DNA of 64,000 nt from Flavobacteriaceae bacterium S0862 (lineage in GTDB: Bacteria; Bacteroidota; Bacteroidia; Flavobacteriales; Flavobacteriaceae). Position numbers and translations under genes: made by a program. This document shows positions 55,072-63,703 of the stretch, in pieces (position 1 is the stretch's first letter; each line of letters opens with the position of its first letter). The notes beneath the pieces were generated by a model. It searched no databases. It was not told the DNA's origin and was given only the letters and a program-made list of their open reading frames with translations. The stretch is from NCBI GenBank assembly GCA_023015825.1, contig JALKAW010000001.1, positions 434,001-498,000 on the forward strand. The letters are read 5' to 3'.

Positions 55072-55830
55072 ATGATGAGAGGGATAACAGATACGGTTAA
55101 GCATTTACTAATTATAAACGTGATTATGTTTATAGGTACTATGCTTGTTGGTGGTGGAAATGGTGATTTATTTTATAAATGGTTTGCATTATATTTTCCT
55201 AAGAATGAATTGTTTCAGCCATGGCAAGTTATTACTCATATGTTTATGCATGGTGGCTTTACGCATTTATTGTTCAATATGTTTGCGCTTTGGATGTTTG
55301 GTACAGCTGTGGAACAACAATTAGGAAGTAAAAAGTTCTTATTCATTTATATCTCCGCAGGCTTTGGAGCCATGTTATTTCAGCTAGGATATTATTATTT
55401 TAATTATATGCCTTTACATGCTGAACTGATTAGTTCTGGTATAACTAATGACCAAATTTTACAAATGCTTACCACAAATCAGACAATTGGTAACATTACT
55501 GATATTCAACTAATAAAACTTCAAGAAATTTTCCCAATATATAATGCATCTATGGTTGGAGCTTCAGGTTGTATTATGGGAGTATTAGCTGCTTTTGGAA
55601 TGATGAATCCTGAAGCTAAATTGATGCTTATCTTTTTGCCTATTCCAATAAAAGCAAAGTATTTTATTCCTGGAATTATTATTCTTGATATTATTTCTGC
55701 ATTAACAGGACAGTCATTCTTTAGCCCAAGTAATACTGCTTATATGGCTCACGTTGGTGGTGCTATTACTGGATTTATCATTATGTGGTACTGGAAAAAA
55801 AATCAGTTTAACCAAAATAGGTGGAATTAA
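55072..55830 (+). CDS. Rhomboid-family intramembrane serine protease (1 of 2)
   Basis: Rhomboids cleave membrane-embedded substrates in the plane of the bilayer. This 252-residue protein has about six helices. The nucleophile Ser165 is in VGASGCIMGVLAAFG and the His227 in MAHVGGAITGF, so a Ser-His dyad is complete. The oxyanion-type loop contains HMFMHGGFTHLLFNMFALW. It follows mutL by 5 nt and precedes the second rhomboid by 1 nt, so the three are co-transcribed. The substrate is unknown. Confidence 0.93.
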   Translation: MMRGITDTVKHLLIINVIMFIGTMLVGGGNGDLFYKWFALYFPKNELFQPWQVITHMFMHGGFTHLLFNMFALWMFGTAVEQQLGSKKFLFIYISAGFGAMLFQLGYYYFNYMPLHAELISSGITNDQILQMLTTNQTIGNITDIQLIKLQEIFPIYNASMVGASGCIMGVLAAFGMMNPEAKLMLIFLPIPIKAKYFIPGIIILDIISALTGQSFFSPSNTAYMAHVGGAITGFIIMWYWKKNQFNQNRWN

Positions 55831-55831
55831 A

Positions 55832-56737
55832 ATGACGTCGTTAACTTACGATATCCAAGATAAACTTAAACGATTAACTGCCTTTGAGAAAATAATTGCA
55901 GCTAACTTCGTTGTTTATATAATTGGCTGGTTAATTGCTAGTTTTTCTAGCGTATCTAGAGGGCAGAGTTTAGCTTGGTTAGAGTTGCCAAAAGAATTTT
56001 CGGAATTTATATTTCAACCTTGGTCCATCATCACTTATGGTTTTGTACATTTAGGTTTTTGGCATTTATTTTTTAATATGCTAGTACTGTATTTTATTGG
56101 TCGTTCGCTCTCAAATTTATTCAGTGTAAAATTATCACTCAATATTTATTTTTTAGGAATAATTACAGGAGCATTAGCATATATGTTAGCGTTTGTTGTT
56201 TTTCCTAATAGTATTTTAAAATCTACAGGGCCATTAATTGGTGCTTCTGCAGGTGTTAGGGCAGTATTAATCTTTTTATGCGCTTACATGCCTAATTATG
56301 AAGTTAGAATAGTAAATTTTAATATTAAACTGTTGTACATAGGATTGGTGTTTGTATTCCTAGATGTTGTAGGTTTATTAAATTCAATGTCAGCAGAGAT
56401 ACCATCAAATTCAAATATTGGTGGAGATATTGCTCATTTAGGAGGCATTCTTTTGGGCTTTTTATACGCTACACAATTAAAAAAAGGTACAGATATCGGT
56501 AAAGGTTTTGAGCGTATTATGGATAGTATTTCGAGTCTATTTTCTAAAAAATCAAGGTTGAAAACTGTACACAGGTCAAAAACAAAGGGAAAGGCTTATG
56601 CAGGACATACTAAAGATGAATTTGTCGAGTTTAATAAGCAGAAGCAAATCGATATTATATTAGACAAGATAAGCAAGAGTGGTTACGAAAGTTTAAGCAA
56701 GGAGGAAAAAGAATTTTTATTCAGATCTGGAAAGTAA
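55832..56737 (+). CDS. Rhomboid-family intramembrane serine protease (2 of 2), with C-terminal tail
   Basis: The start is taken at ATG 55832 (MTSLTYDIQDKLKR), 1 nt after the first rhomboid's stop; the longer frame to 55754 is rejected. The protein has about 301 residues. The nucleophile Ser139 is in LIGASAGVRAVLIF and the His202 in IAHLGGILLGF. Beyond the rhomboid core is a soluble Lys-rich tail ending in a small domain (KQKQIDIILDKISKSGYESL, KEEKEFLF). This tail is absent in the first copy. It probably lies in the cytoplasm. The tail's role is unknown. Confidence 0.92.
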   Translation: MTSLTYDIQDKLKRLTAFEKIIAANFVVYIIGWLIASFSSVSRGQSLAWLELPKEFSEFIFQPWSIITYGFVHLGFWHLFFNMLVLYFIGRSLSNLFSVKLSLNIYFLGIITGALAYMLAFVVFPNSILKSTGPLIGASAGVRAVLIFLCAYMPNYEVRIVNFNIKLLYIGLVFVFLDVVGLLNSMSAEIPSNSNIGGDIAHLGGILLGFLYATQLKKGTDIGKGFERIMDSISSLFSKKSRLKTVHRSKTKGKAYAGHTKDEFVEFNKQKQIDIILDKISKSGYESLSKEEKEFLFRSGK

Positions 56738-56745
56738 AAAGCGTT

Positions 56746-57771
56746 ATGAAGCAATTAAAAGGCTCAGAAAAAATTATCTTCTTCATTAATTCTCTGTTGG
56801 CTGCTGTACTATTATTATCCTACCTTTTACCTTATGTAGCTCCTAAAAATTTCGCCTTCCTTTCTGTATTGAGTTTAGCAGTTCCGCTATTAATTATTTT
56901 AAACGCACTATTCATGTTGTATTGGCTTTTAAAAGCCAAAAAGCACTTACTTTTATCAGGTTTAGTATTGTTATTGGGCTATAGTTATGTGGGGTCGTTG
57001 TACAAGTTTTCATCTTCAAAAAATGTTGATGAAGACAACAATATTTCAATAATGAATTACAATGTTAGATTATTTAATTTGTATAATTGGATAGACAGCG
57101 TTAGCGTTGAACAAGAAATTGTAGATCTCATTAAAGAGGATAACCCTGATGTTATTTCTTTTCAAGAATACCACCCTCACGAACGTATTGACTTGTCTTT
57201 TTATAAGTATAAATATGAAAAACTTTCTGGGAATCGAGTAAAATATGGGCAAGCCATTTTTTCTAAATACCCTATTATTGGTTCAGGTTCAGTGGAATTT
57301 CCAAACACTGCTAACAATGCTATTTATGCTGACATAGTAAAAGATGATGACACTGTAAGAGTGTATAATGTGCATTTACAATCGCTACATATTGATGCGA
57401 ACGTTGAAAGCTTAAAAAAAGAGGATTCAGAAAAACTTATTAATAAGGTAAGTGAAACGTTTAAAATGCAACAAGAACAAGCCGAATTGTTTATTAAGCA
57501 TAAAGAACAGTCACCCTATAAGATGGTGATTTGTGGCGATTTTAATAACTCTCCCTATTCGTATGTTTATAAGGAGATAAAAGGCGATTTAAAAGATAGT
57601 TTTGAAGAAGCAGGTAATGGTTTTGGAAGAACATTTAATTTTAAATATTTCCCTGTCCGAATTGATTTTATTTTAGTTGATGACGCTTTTGAAGTCAATA
57701 GCTTTAAAGTATATGAAGAAAAGTTATCTGACCATTACCCAATTCGGGCAAAAGTAAGCTTACATAAATAA
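56746..57771 (+). CDS. Membrane EEP (endonuclease/exonuclease/phosphatase) family enzyme
   Basis: The 341-residue protein has three N-terminal membrane helices (about 10-85), followed by a full EEP domain. The metal and catalytic sites are MNYNVRLFN, VISFQEY, VICGDFNNSP, RIDFILVDD and KLSDHYPIRA. The enzyme may be a phosphodiesterase, nuclease or sphingomyelinase-like lipase; the substrate is unknown. The catalytic part probably faces the periplasm. It is the last gene of the mutL-rhomboid run. Its 3' end overlaps the convergent DUF6122 gene by 12 nt. Confidence 0.9.
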   Translation: MKQLKGSEKIIFFINSLLAAVLLLSYLLPYVAPKNFAFLSVLSLAVPLLIILNALFMLYWLLKAKKHLLLSGLVLLLGYSYVGSLYKFSSSKNVDEDNNISIMNYNVRLFNLYNWIDSVSVEQEIVDLIKEDNPDVISFQEYHPHERIDLSFYKYKYEKLSGNRVKYGQAIFSKYPIIGSGSVEFPNTANNAIYADIVKDDDTVRVYNVHLQSLHIDANVESLKKEDSEKLINKVSETFKMQQEQAELFIKHKEQSPYKMVICGDFNNSPYSYVYKEIKGDLKDSFEEAGNGFGRTFNFKYFPVRIDFILVDDAFEVNSFKVYEEKLSDHYPIRAKVSLHK

Positions 57772-58068
57772 GCAATCGCACCAATCTGCAAAAATGTGAA
57801 TGCAGAGCCCAATTCCAAGTAGTCGAGTTTTTCTAAAAAGTGTTAGCAAAATATATAGTCCAATAGCATAGTTGGAGTGTAGTGGATGAAAATTGATGCT
57901 ACATCTATTAGCATCAAAAATTGGAGAAGCGGAAAGATGGTCTAAGTCAATTAACATCGTCGCAATCATGATTAGAAATGCTTTTTGCCAGTCGCTTTTA
58001 AAGAATATTAAAGCAATAAATAATGGAACCAAAAAATGAATACCATAATGTACAAATGCTTGCAACAT
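57760..58068 (-). CDS. DUF6122 small membrane protein
   Basis: A 102-residue protein with about three helices (HFLVPLFIALIFF, KAFLIMIATMLIDL, LGIGLCIHIFADW). It carries conserved-looking His and Asp (MLIDLDHLSASPIFD, HPLHSNYAIG, HIFADWCDCLF), a pattern recalling membrane-bound metal-dependent hydrolases of the YdjM type. Activity is unproven. Its start overlaps the WbqC stop by one base. Its end overlaps the convergent EEP gene by 12 nt. Confidence 0.8.
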   Translation of the reverse strand: MLQAFVHYGIHFLVPLFIALIFFKSDWQKAFLIMIATMLIDLDHLSASPIFDANRCSINFHPLHSNYAIGLYILLTLFRKTRLLGIGLCIHIFADWCDCLFM

Positions 58069-58688
58069 TAGAGTTGTATTTTTTGTGATTGTAGATAAGG
58101 AACAGTATTGGTACCTTCATTAAACAACAAATCTAGGATGCTCAAATTATTTATGTAGCCATGCTTATTTGAAAAAACTTGCATGTAAGACTCAAGCTTG
58201 TACTCTTTTTCCTTTCTGGCGTTTACCAAATACCTAAAGTCTAAATAATTACTAGGTTTAGATTCGTAAGACGTTGTTTTCATATATTGAAACTCTAATT
58301 GAAGACACCCAAAAATCACTTCCAAGCATTTAAAATTGAAGTCTAAAAGAAACGTTTGTTTTGTGTGGAATAAAGTTGCTAGGTCATCTTCATAAAATTC
58401 AAAAAAAGGAGATGTTCTATAGGCACTTTGTAACGATTTCCAATGTAACGCTTGCCATTTTTCGTCATTAAAAATTTTAATGTCTCGATATAGTTGTCTG
58501 TTTTTTTGCGAATAGATTGTAGGAATCGTTAATGCTAATTTACCATTTGCGCCATAAATATTTGCTCTATTCCTATAGGTTTGTTTTTGGTAATTATCAT
58601 AAACTTCAAACAGCAGCTTCTCTGAATGAATCATACTTACAATGTGAGCAACATTTGGAAAATATGTTGGGTGCAGTAATATGTTCAT
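58068..58688 (-). CDS. WbqC-family protein
   Basis: WbqC-like proteins are often found in O-antigen and sugar-nucleotide clusters, where some act in amino-sugar acylation. This one (206 residues) has the family start LLHPTYFPNVAHIVSMIHSE and the LTIPTIYSQKNRQLYRDIKI and HWKSLQSAYRTSPFFEFYEDDL regions. No catalytic site can be named. It lies in the parA-lepB cluster downstream of lepB, after a REP-like palindrome pair. The pairing with the DUF6122 gene is tight. Confidence 0.85.
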   Translation of the reverse strand: MNILLHPTYFPNVAHIVSMIHSEKLLFEVYDNYQKQTYRNRANIYGANGKLALTIPTIYSQKNRQLYRDIKIFNDEKWQALHWKSLQSAYRTSPFFEFYEDDLATLFHTKQTFLLDFNFKCLEVIFGCLQLEFQYMKTTSYESKPSNYLDFRYLVNARKEKEYKLESYMQVFSNKHGYINNLSILDLLFNEGTNTVPYLQSQKIQL

Positions 58689-58701
58689 TAATTTGTTTTG
58701 T

Positions 58702-58780
58702 AATTCCTGTGAAAGCAGGATTTTATTTTATTTATGTGATTTGATAATTGTGGATTCCTGCTTTCGCAGGAATGACAAAT
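58702..58780. repeat. REP-like inverted repeat pair between lepB and WbqC genes
   Basis: Two hairpins of the GTCATTCCTGCGAAAGCAGGAATC type lie in opposite orientation. The left one is imperfect (TCCTG / CAGGA, 58705-58709 with 58716-58720). The right one is perfect (ATTCCTGC / GCAGGAAT, 58754-58761 with 58766-58773). The arms as a whole also pair with each other (about 18 of 21 bases) across a 31-nt AT-rich spacer. This palindrome type is widely scattered in bacterial genomes. Confidence 0.85.
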
Positions 58781-60363
58781 TAACTATTTGCTTTTTTATG
58801 TTTACGCCATTTTTTAAATCCATAATATCCAAATAACAGTACTAAAAATAGAATTAAATATGATACAGGTTCTCCACTTCCATGAACTGTTGTAAAGAAG
58901 CGTTCCCAGCGAGGGTTTTTTAAACCATCCCAACTCATCCAAATAAAGACTGGTTTTCCAACCACATGATTAAATGGTACAAATCCCCAAGCTCTCGCAT
59001 CTAGTGAGTTATGACGGTTATCTCCCATCATCCAATAATAATCTTGTTTGAAGGTATAGTTAGTTGCTAATTGATCATTGATAAAAATTTGATTGCCTTC
59101 AACACGAAGACTGTTACCTTCATATTCTTCTATAACTCTTTTATAAAGCGGTAGCACTTCTAAATTAATATCAATGGTTTTCCCTTCTTCTGGAATATAT
59201 AATGGTCCAAAGAAATCATTATTCCAATTGTAATCAGGATGATGTGGAAAAATATTTGGGTCTCTCACACCTTTTTCTTGTTTATTTGGCGTGATACTTA
59301 AAACATTTGGATGATTTTTAAATCTACTTAAAGCTTCATCTGAAATAGCAGAAAAATAGTAAGTATTTTGATTATTAATTATAGTGAATCGATCAGTAAT
59401 ATCATACCTTTCTTTAAGCAACTGCGGATTAAATTGATTCGTTTTTGGTTGCACATAATAGCTAAACTGTAACTGAGCTCTATCTGGTAATTCATTCTTT
59501 ACGCCATTAATGTATATAAAGCCATCACGCACTTCTAAAGAATCTCCTGGAACACCAACACAACGCTTAACCAAATTAATTTTCTTGTCTATAGGTTTAT
59601 TATAATTTCTATCGGATGAAAAAACGTTTATATTATCGGTAGAATCTGCTGGACTATTAAAAACCACAATTTCGTTTCTGTCAATTTTTTCAAATCCTGG
59701 AATGCGTAAATATGGTAACTGTAATTTGTTGAGCCATGAGGTTTCCTTTTTAGTAATATCATCGTTAAATAAATACGATTTCTTTTTAAGCACAGGAATG
59801 GTATCGTGAACCATTGGTGCGGCGACAGTGGTCATTGGGATTCTAGCGCCATAATTCACCTTACTTACAAAAAGAAAATCACCTACTAATAAGGATTTTT
59901 CTAAAGAAGATGAAGGAATAGTATAAGGCTGAATAAAATAAGTGTGTACTAAAGTTGCAGCAACAATCGCAAATAAAATGGAGTTGACCCATTCACCAGA
60001 CGATGATTTAGGGTTGATATCTCTATTTTCAATATAGCTAACATTAGCTACATAGTTTAAGTAATAGTTGTAAAAACCAAGAGTAACAAATGCAAAAAAA
60101 GTATCCGTATATGTATTTTTGCCAAAACTTCTAGCTGTTTCTACCCAAACAACTGGGAACATGATAAGATTTATAATAGGAAGAAATAATAATATCGTCC
60201 ACCAAGGTGAGCGATTTATAATTTTCATTAATATCACAGCATTATATACTGGAATAAATGCTTCCCATGCTTGTCTTCCTGCTTTTATATATAGCTTCCA
60301 AGTTCCTAATCCATGTACTACTTGAATTATTAAAATGAATATAAGCCATTGCGTCAATGTCAT
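58780..60363 (-). CDS. lepB: Signal peptidase I, extended form
   Basis: LepB removes signal peptides of Sec-exported proteins. At 527 residues it is about 200 longer than the E. coli enzyme. The first 110 residues are three to four membrane helices (DUF5684-like). The S26 protease then begins near residue 130. The catalytic Ser153 is in IPSSSLEKSL (the usual Met after it is Leu) and the Lys is in VKRCVGVPGDSLEV. GDNRHNSLDARAWGFVP is intact, and a final helix follows. An insert (about 290-380) lies between the Lys box and the GDNR box. It follows dapB on the minus strand and is the only signal peptidase seen here. Confidence 0.94.
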   Translation of the reverse strand: MTLTQWLIFILIIQVVHGLGTWKLYIKAGRQAWEAFIPVYNAVILMKIINRSPWWTILLFLPIINLIMFPVVWVETARSFGKNTYTDTFFAFVTLGFYNYYLNYVANVSYIENRDINPKSSSGEWVNSILFAIVAATLVHTYFIQPYTIPSSSLEKSLLVGDFLFVSKVNYGARIPMTTVAAPMVHDTIPVLKKKSYLFNDDITKKETSWLNKLQLPYLRIPGFEKIDRNEIVVFNSPADSTDNINVFSSDRNYNKPIDKKINLVKRCVGVPGDSLEVRDGFIYINGVKNELPDRAQLQFSYYVQPKTNQFNPQLLKERYDITDRFTIINNQNTYYFSAISDEALSRFKNHPNVLSITPNKQEKGVRDPNIFPHHPDYNWNNDFFGPLYIPEEGKTIDINLEVLPLYKRVIEEYEGNSLRVEGNQIFINDQLATNYTFKQDYYWMMGDNRHNSLDARAWGFVPFNHVVGKPVFIWMSWDGLKNPRWERFFTTVHGSGEPVSYLILFLVLLFGYYGFKKWRKHKKANS

Positions 60364-60428
60364 AATCGTAGTTTTTTGTTGTTAGTTAGTACCAAAGTCC
60401 TATTTGAGTGTTACAATAATAAAGCATC

Positions 60429-61133
60429 TTAACCAATATTTAACACATCGTTCATTGTAAATACGCCAGTTTTTCCAATAATCCATTCGGCAGCAATGAC
60501 TGCTCCTAAAGCAAAACCTTGCCTATTATGTGCAGTATGGGATATTGAAATAGTATCTACATTGGATTTATAATTTACAAAATGAGTACCTGGAACAGCT
60601 TCAATACGTTTTGATTCTATCGGAATAGTGTTAGCTTCATTCGTTTTGCCTAAAGACCAGCTTTCATTAGTTGTGTTTGCAATAATGCCTTCAGCCAAAG
60701 TAATAGCCGTACCACTTGGTGCATCCAGTTTTTGTGTATGATGAATTTCCTCTATGTCAACGTTATATTGAGATAAGTTAGACATCATTTTGGCTAACTG
60801 TTTATTTAACTCAAAGAAAATATTGACTCCTAAACTAAAGTTAGAGGCGTAAATAAAAGCACCATCTCGTTCTTTAGCCAAAGCAACCATATCGTTATAA
60901 TTTTTTAGCCATCCAGTAGTTCCAGAAATAATAGGAACACCATTTTTTAAACAATTGGAGATATTTTTAACTGCTGCTTCAGGAATACTAAAATCTATAG
61001 CAACATCAGCAGTTTTAATATTATAATTATCTATATCATCGTTTATTTTAAGCACAATAGAATGACCTCGTTCTAAAGCTATATTTTCGATAGCTTTTCC
61101 CATTTTCCCATAGCCAAGTAATGCAATTTTCAT
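60429..61133 (-). CDS. dapB: 4-hydroxy-tetrahydrodipicolinate reductase
   Basis: DapB reduces HTPA on the path to lysine and meso-diaminopimelate, the latter also a part of peptidoglycan. It has the NAD(P) loop LGYGKMGKAIENIA, the GTTGW loop, and the substrate motif IEEIHHTQKLDAPSGTA with its catalytic His and Lys. At 234 residues it is on the short side of the family but complete. It lies 4 nt after the DUF5683 gene. The order with lepB is the usual one in Flavobacteriia. Confidence 0.96.
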   Translation of the reverse strand: MKIALLGYGKMGKAIENIALERGHSIVLKINDDIDNYNIKTADVAIDFSIPEAAVKNISNCLKNGVPIISGTTGWLKNYNDMVALAKERDGAFIYASNFSLGVNIFFELNKQLAKMMSNLSQYNVDIEEIHHTQKLDAPSGTAITLAEGIIANTTNESWSLGKTNEANTIPIESKRIEAVPGTHFVNYKSNVDTISISHTAHNRQGFALGAVIAAEWIIGKTGVFTMNDVLNIG

Positions 61134-61137
61134 CTGT

Positions 61138-61740
61138 TTAAAATTTAAAACCTACTGTAAGTCCTAAGTTGGTTGTAGCATCCATTTCGTTGAAGTTAAA
61201 ATGCGGTTTTATAGCCAAATTATCATCCACATTATATTGTAGTAAATGCGCATCAACATTAGCGTCGATAATGTTTAAAGCGTATAAGCCAATGGTGACC
61301 AATAATGAAATTTCTTTGTTTCTGCGTAAAGTACGTTGTGCTCTAATTAAACCGTCGTTAGATATGTTTGGTGATGATAACGGACTTCCATCAGTGCTTT
61401 CTCCCCAAAATTCGTCATCACTAAAACCAGCCAAACGACGTTTATAAGCATTTCGGTAGCGTTTATAATCTTTATTGTTATCTGCGTAGAAATAAATACC
61501 CGTTCCTAAGGCTGCATAGACTATTGGAATTTTCCAGTATTTTTTATTGTATGCTTGCCCTAACCCTGGTAAAATAGCAGAATAAAACGCTGCTTTTGAT
61601 GGTCGTAAAGGGTCAAATGATTTTTTGGTAATTGTATCTTGAATGACAACATTTTTACCAATGGTTATTTCCTCATTTTGAGATATTAGCGCAAAGGGCA
61701 AAAGCAACATTACCACTAGAAGAAAAGCCTTATTTTTCAC
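61138..61740 (-). CDS. DUF5683 membrane-linked protein
   Basis: A 200-residue protein with a signal or first helix (KAFLLVVMLLLPFALISQN) and a central part with two short hydrophobic stretches (SAILPGLGQAYNKKYWKIPIVYAALGTGIYFYADN). A third hydrophobic stretch follows (SLLVTIGLYALNIIDANV). PGLGQ(AF)YN(KG)K is a family hallmark. The start is GTG at 61740, which overlaps parB by 11 nt. It is nearly always linked to parAB in this group; whether it has any role with chromosome partition or the envelope is unknown. Confidence 0.88.
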   Translation of the reverse strand: MKNKAFLLVVMLLLPFALISQNEEITIGKNVVIQDTITKKSFDPLRPSKAAFYSAILPGLGQAYNKKYWKIPIVYAALGTGIYFYADNNKDYKRYRNAYKRRLAGFSDDEFWGESTDGSPLSSPNISNDGLIRAQRTLRRNKEISLLVTIGLYALNIIDANVDAHLLQYNVDDNLAIKPHFNFNEMDATTNLGLTVGFKF

Positions 61741-62629
61741 GCTTAACGAGTTTCTTTATTCTATTAAAATCTTCTTCAGAATGAAACGGAATGGTGATTT
61801 TTCCACTACCATTCTTTCCTAGTTTAACGTCAATTTTATGTCCAAAGTATTCCGATATTTCTTTAATGCCTTTTTTAATATGTTTCGGCATTTCAGGTGA
61901 CTTTGATACTGCTACTTCTTTATTTTGGCGATAGTTTTTTACTAACTGCTCAGTTTGTCTAACCGATAGTTTACTAGTTAAAATTTTCTCGTAAATCTCA
62001 AGTTGCGCTACATGATTTTCTATGTTTATAATAGCACGACCATGTCCCATGGAGATAAACCCATCGCGCATTCCTGTTTGAATTATTGGATCCAATTTCA
62101 ACAATCGCAAATAGTTGGCAATGGTAGAACGCTTTTTACCAACACGTTCACTCATTTGTTCTTGTGTGAGGTTTATTTCATCAATTAAACGTTGGTAGGA
62201 CAAAGCAATTTCGATTGGGTCTAAATCTTGACGTTGAATATTTTCAACCAATGCCATTTCTAACGACTCTTGGTCGTTGGCAATTCTAATATATGCTGGA
62301 ATGGTTTTTAGACCAATTAAACCCGAGGCTCTAAAACGACGCTCTCCTGACACTAATTGGTATTTATTAAAAGCAATTTTACGAACCGTAATGGGTTGAA
62401 TAACACCTAGCTCTTTAATTGATGAAGCCAATTCACGAAGTGATTCTTCATTGAACTTTGTTCTAGGTTGAAACGGATTGACTTCAATCCTGCTTAGTTC
62501 TAATTCAACAATATTTCCAACTACTTTATCTGCGTTTTTGTCTTGAGCAGATGTTATATCGTTACTTGGGTCTTTCAACAAAGCCGAAAGTCCTCTACCT
62601 AATGCTTGTTTTTTTGTTGCCTTCGCCAT
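61730..62629 (-). CDS. parB: Chromosome-partitioning protein ParB
   Basis: ParB binds parS near the origin, loads as a CTP-dependent clamp and works with ParA. The N-terminal CTPase motif (SGERRFRASGLIGLKTIPAYI) and the box IEVNPFQPRTKFN are present. The helix-turn-helix LTQEQMSERVGKKRSTIANYLRLL and the dimerisation end complete 299 residues. The basic N-terminus (KATKKQALGRGLSALLKD) may contact ParA. It overlaps parA by 1 nt and the DUF5683 gene by 11 nt. No canonical parS was found nearby. Confidence 0.97.
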   Translation of the reverse strand: MAKATKKQALGRGLSALLKDPSNDITSAQDKNADKVVGNIVELELSRIEVNPFQPRTKFNEESLRELASSIKELGVIQPITVRKIAFNKYQLVSGERRFRASGLIGLKTIPAYIRIANDQESLEMALVENIQRQDLDPIEIALSYQRLIDEINLTQEQMSERVGKKRSTIANYLRLLKLDPIIQTGMRDGFISMGHGRAIINIENHVAQLEIYEKILTSKLSVRQTEQLVKNYRQNKEVAVSKSPEMPKHIKKGIKEISEYFGHKIDVKLGKNGSGKITIPFHSEEDFNRIKKLVKREK

Positions 62630-63396
62630 TAATCTTCATTTTTTATAATAATTTCCTTAGCCAAACTTAAGTAATTAGTCGCTCCTTTGCTACTCACATC
62701 ATAGTTAATTATACTTTCACCATAGCTTGGTGCCTCTCCTAGACGTACATTACGTTGAATAATGGTTTGAAATACCATATCGGTAAAATGTTTTTGAACT
62801 TCTTCAACTACTTGATTTGATAATCGTAATCTTGAATCGTACATAGTCAATAACAAGCCTTCAATATCTAAGGCTTCATTATGTATTTTTTGAACACTTT
62901 TAATGGTATTCAATAATTTTCCAAGCCCTTCTAAGGCAAAATATTCACATTGTATTGGAATAATTACTGCATCTGCTGCAGTAAGAGCATTTAATGTTAA
63001 TAAGCCTAATGAAGGTGCGCAATCTATTAGAATATAATCGTAAGCCGATTTTAAATGTGTAATTGCTTTTTTAAGCATGTATTCACGTTCTTCTTTGTCA
63101 ACCAGCTCAATCTCTATAGCCACAAGGTCTATATGTGCTGGAATAATATCTACATTTGGTGAATCGGTTGGAATGATGCATTCTTCGGCAGAACAGCTAT
63201 GTTCTAAAAGTTGATAGGTTCCTAAAGAAACATTTTCGACATCTATACCTAAACCAGAGGTTGCATTCGCTTGAGGGTCGGCATCTATAAGTAGGACTTT
63301 TTTTTCTAAAACACCAAGTGAAGCAGCTAAGTTTACCGAGGTAGTTGTTTTTCCAACACCTCCTTTTTGATTAGCGATTGCTATTATTTTACCCAT
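62629..63396 (-). CDS. parA: Chromosome-partitioning ATPase ParA
   Basis: ParA is the deviant-Walker ATPase of chromosome segregation. The loop KGGVGKTTTSVNLAASLG with signature Lys, Walker A' VLLIDADPQANATSG and Walker B IDCAPSLGLLTLNAL are intact. The 255-residue form without an N-terminal domain is the chromosomal Soj type. A weak -7 box (TATTTTTA, 63422-63429 on the minus strand) lies 25 nt upstream. It heads the parAB-DUF5683-dapB-lepB unit. Confidence 0.97.
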   Translation of the reverse strand: MGKIIAIANQKGGVGKTTTSVNLAASLGVLEKKVLLIDADPQANATSGLGIDVENVSLGTYQLLEHSCSAEECIIPTDSPNVDIIPAHIDLVAIEIELVDKEEREYMLKKAITHLKSAYDYILIDCAPSLGLLTLNALTAADAVIIPIQCEYFALEGLGKLLNTIKSVQKIHNEALDIEGLLLTMYDSRLRLSNQVVEEVQKHFTDMVFQTIIQRNVRLGEAPSYGESIINYDVSSKGATNYLSLAKEIIIKNED

Positions 63397-63703
63397 TGAT
63401 TGATTTGGTTTTTAACAGCAGTAAAAATACAATTATTTGTGAGTTTAAGAAATTGAAGTTGTTAACAAAAGCATTGAGGTTTTTGTGATTTTTGTTGATT
63501 TAAAAACTAACAACAAATCATAAATGTGAAATCACAATTATTAGATAAGTTAATTTTTTAGATTCGTTTAACGGTTTCGGCCATGAGTAGTTCCTTGGGT
63601 TAACACGAAACTTTGCAAGTACACATAAACTAGCAATTAATTATAAACCTTGTTGTGCTTTTGTTATTTTTAGTCATTCCATTTTATTTCCTTAATTAGA
63701 AAA
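63397..63703. other. 307-nt intergenic region upstream of parA
   Basis: No gene is supported. It is AT-rich with several imperfect inverted repeats: a near palindrome TGATTTTTGTTG / CAACAAATCA (63486-63520) and TGTGAAATCACA (63525-63536). No GTTTCACGTGAAAC parS was seen. A weak parA -7 box is the only likely promoter. Confidence 0.45.

Noticed and set aside
63525-63536. TGTGAAATCACA as a parS or CRP-like site
   Set aside because: It lacks the CACGTG centre of parS and the spacing of a CRP site; only a short palindrome in AT-rich DNA.
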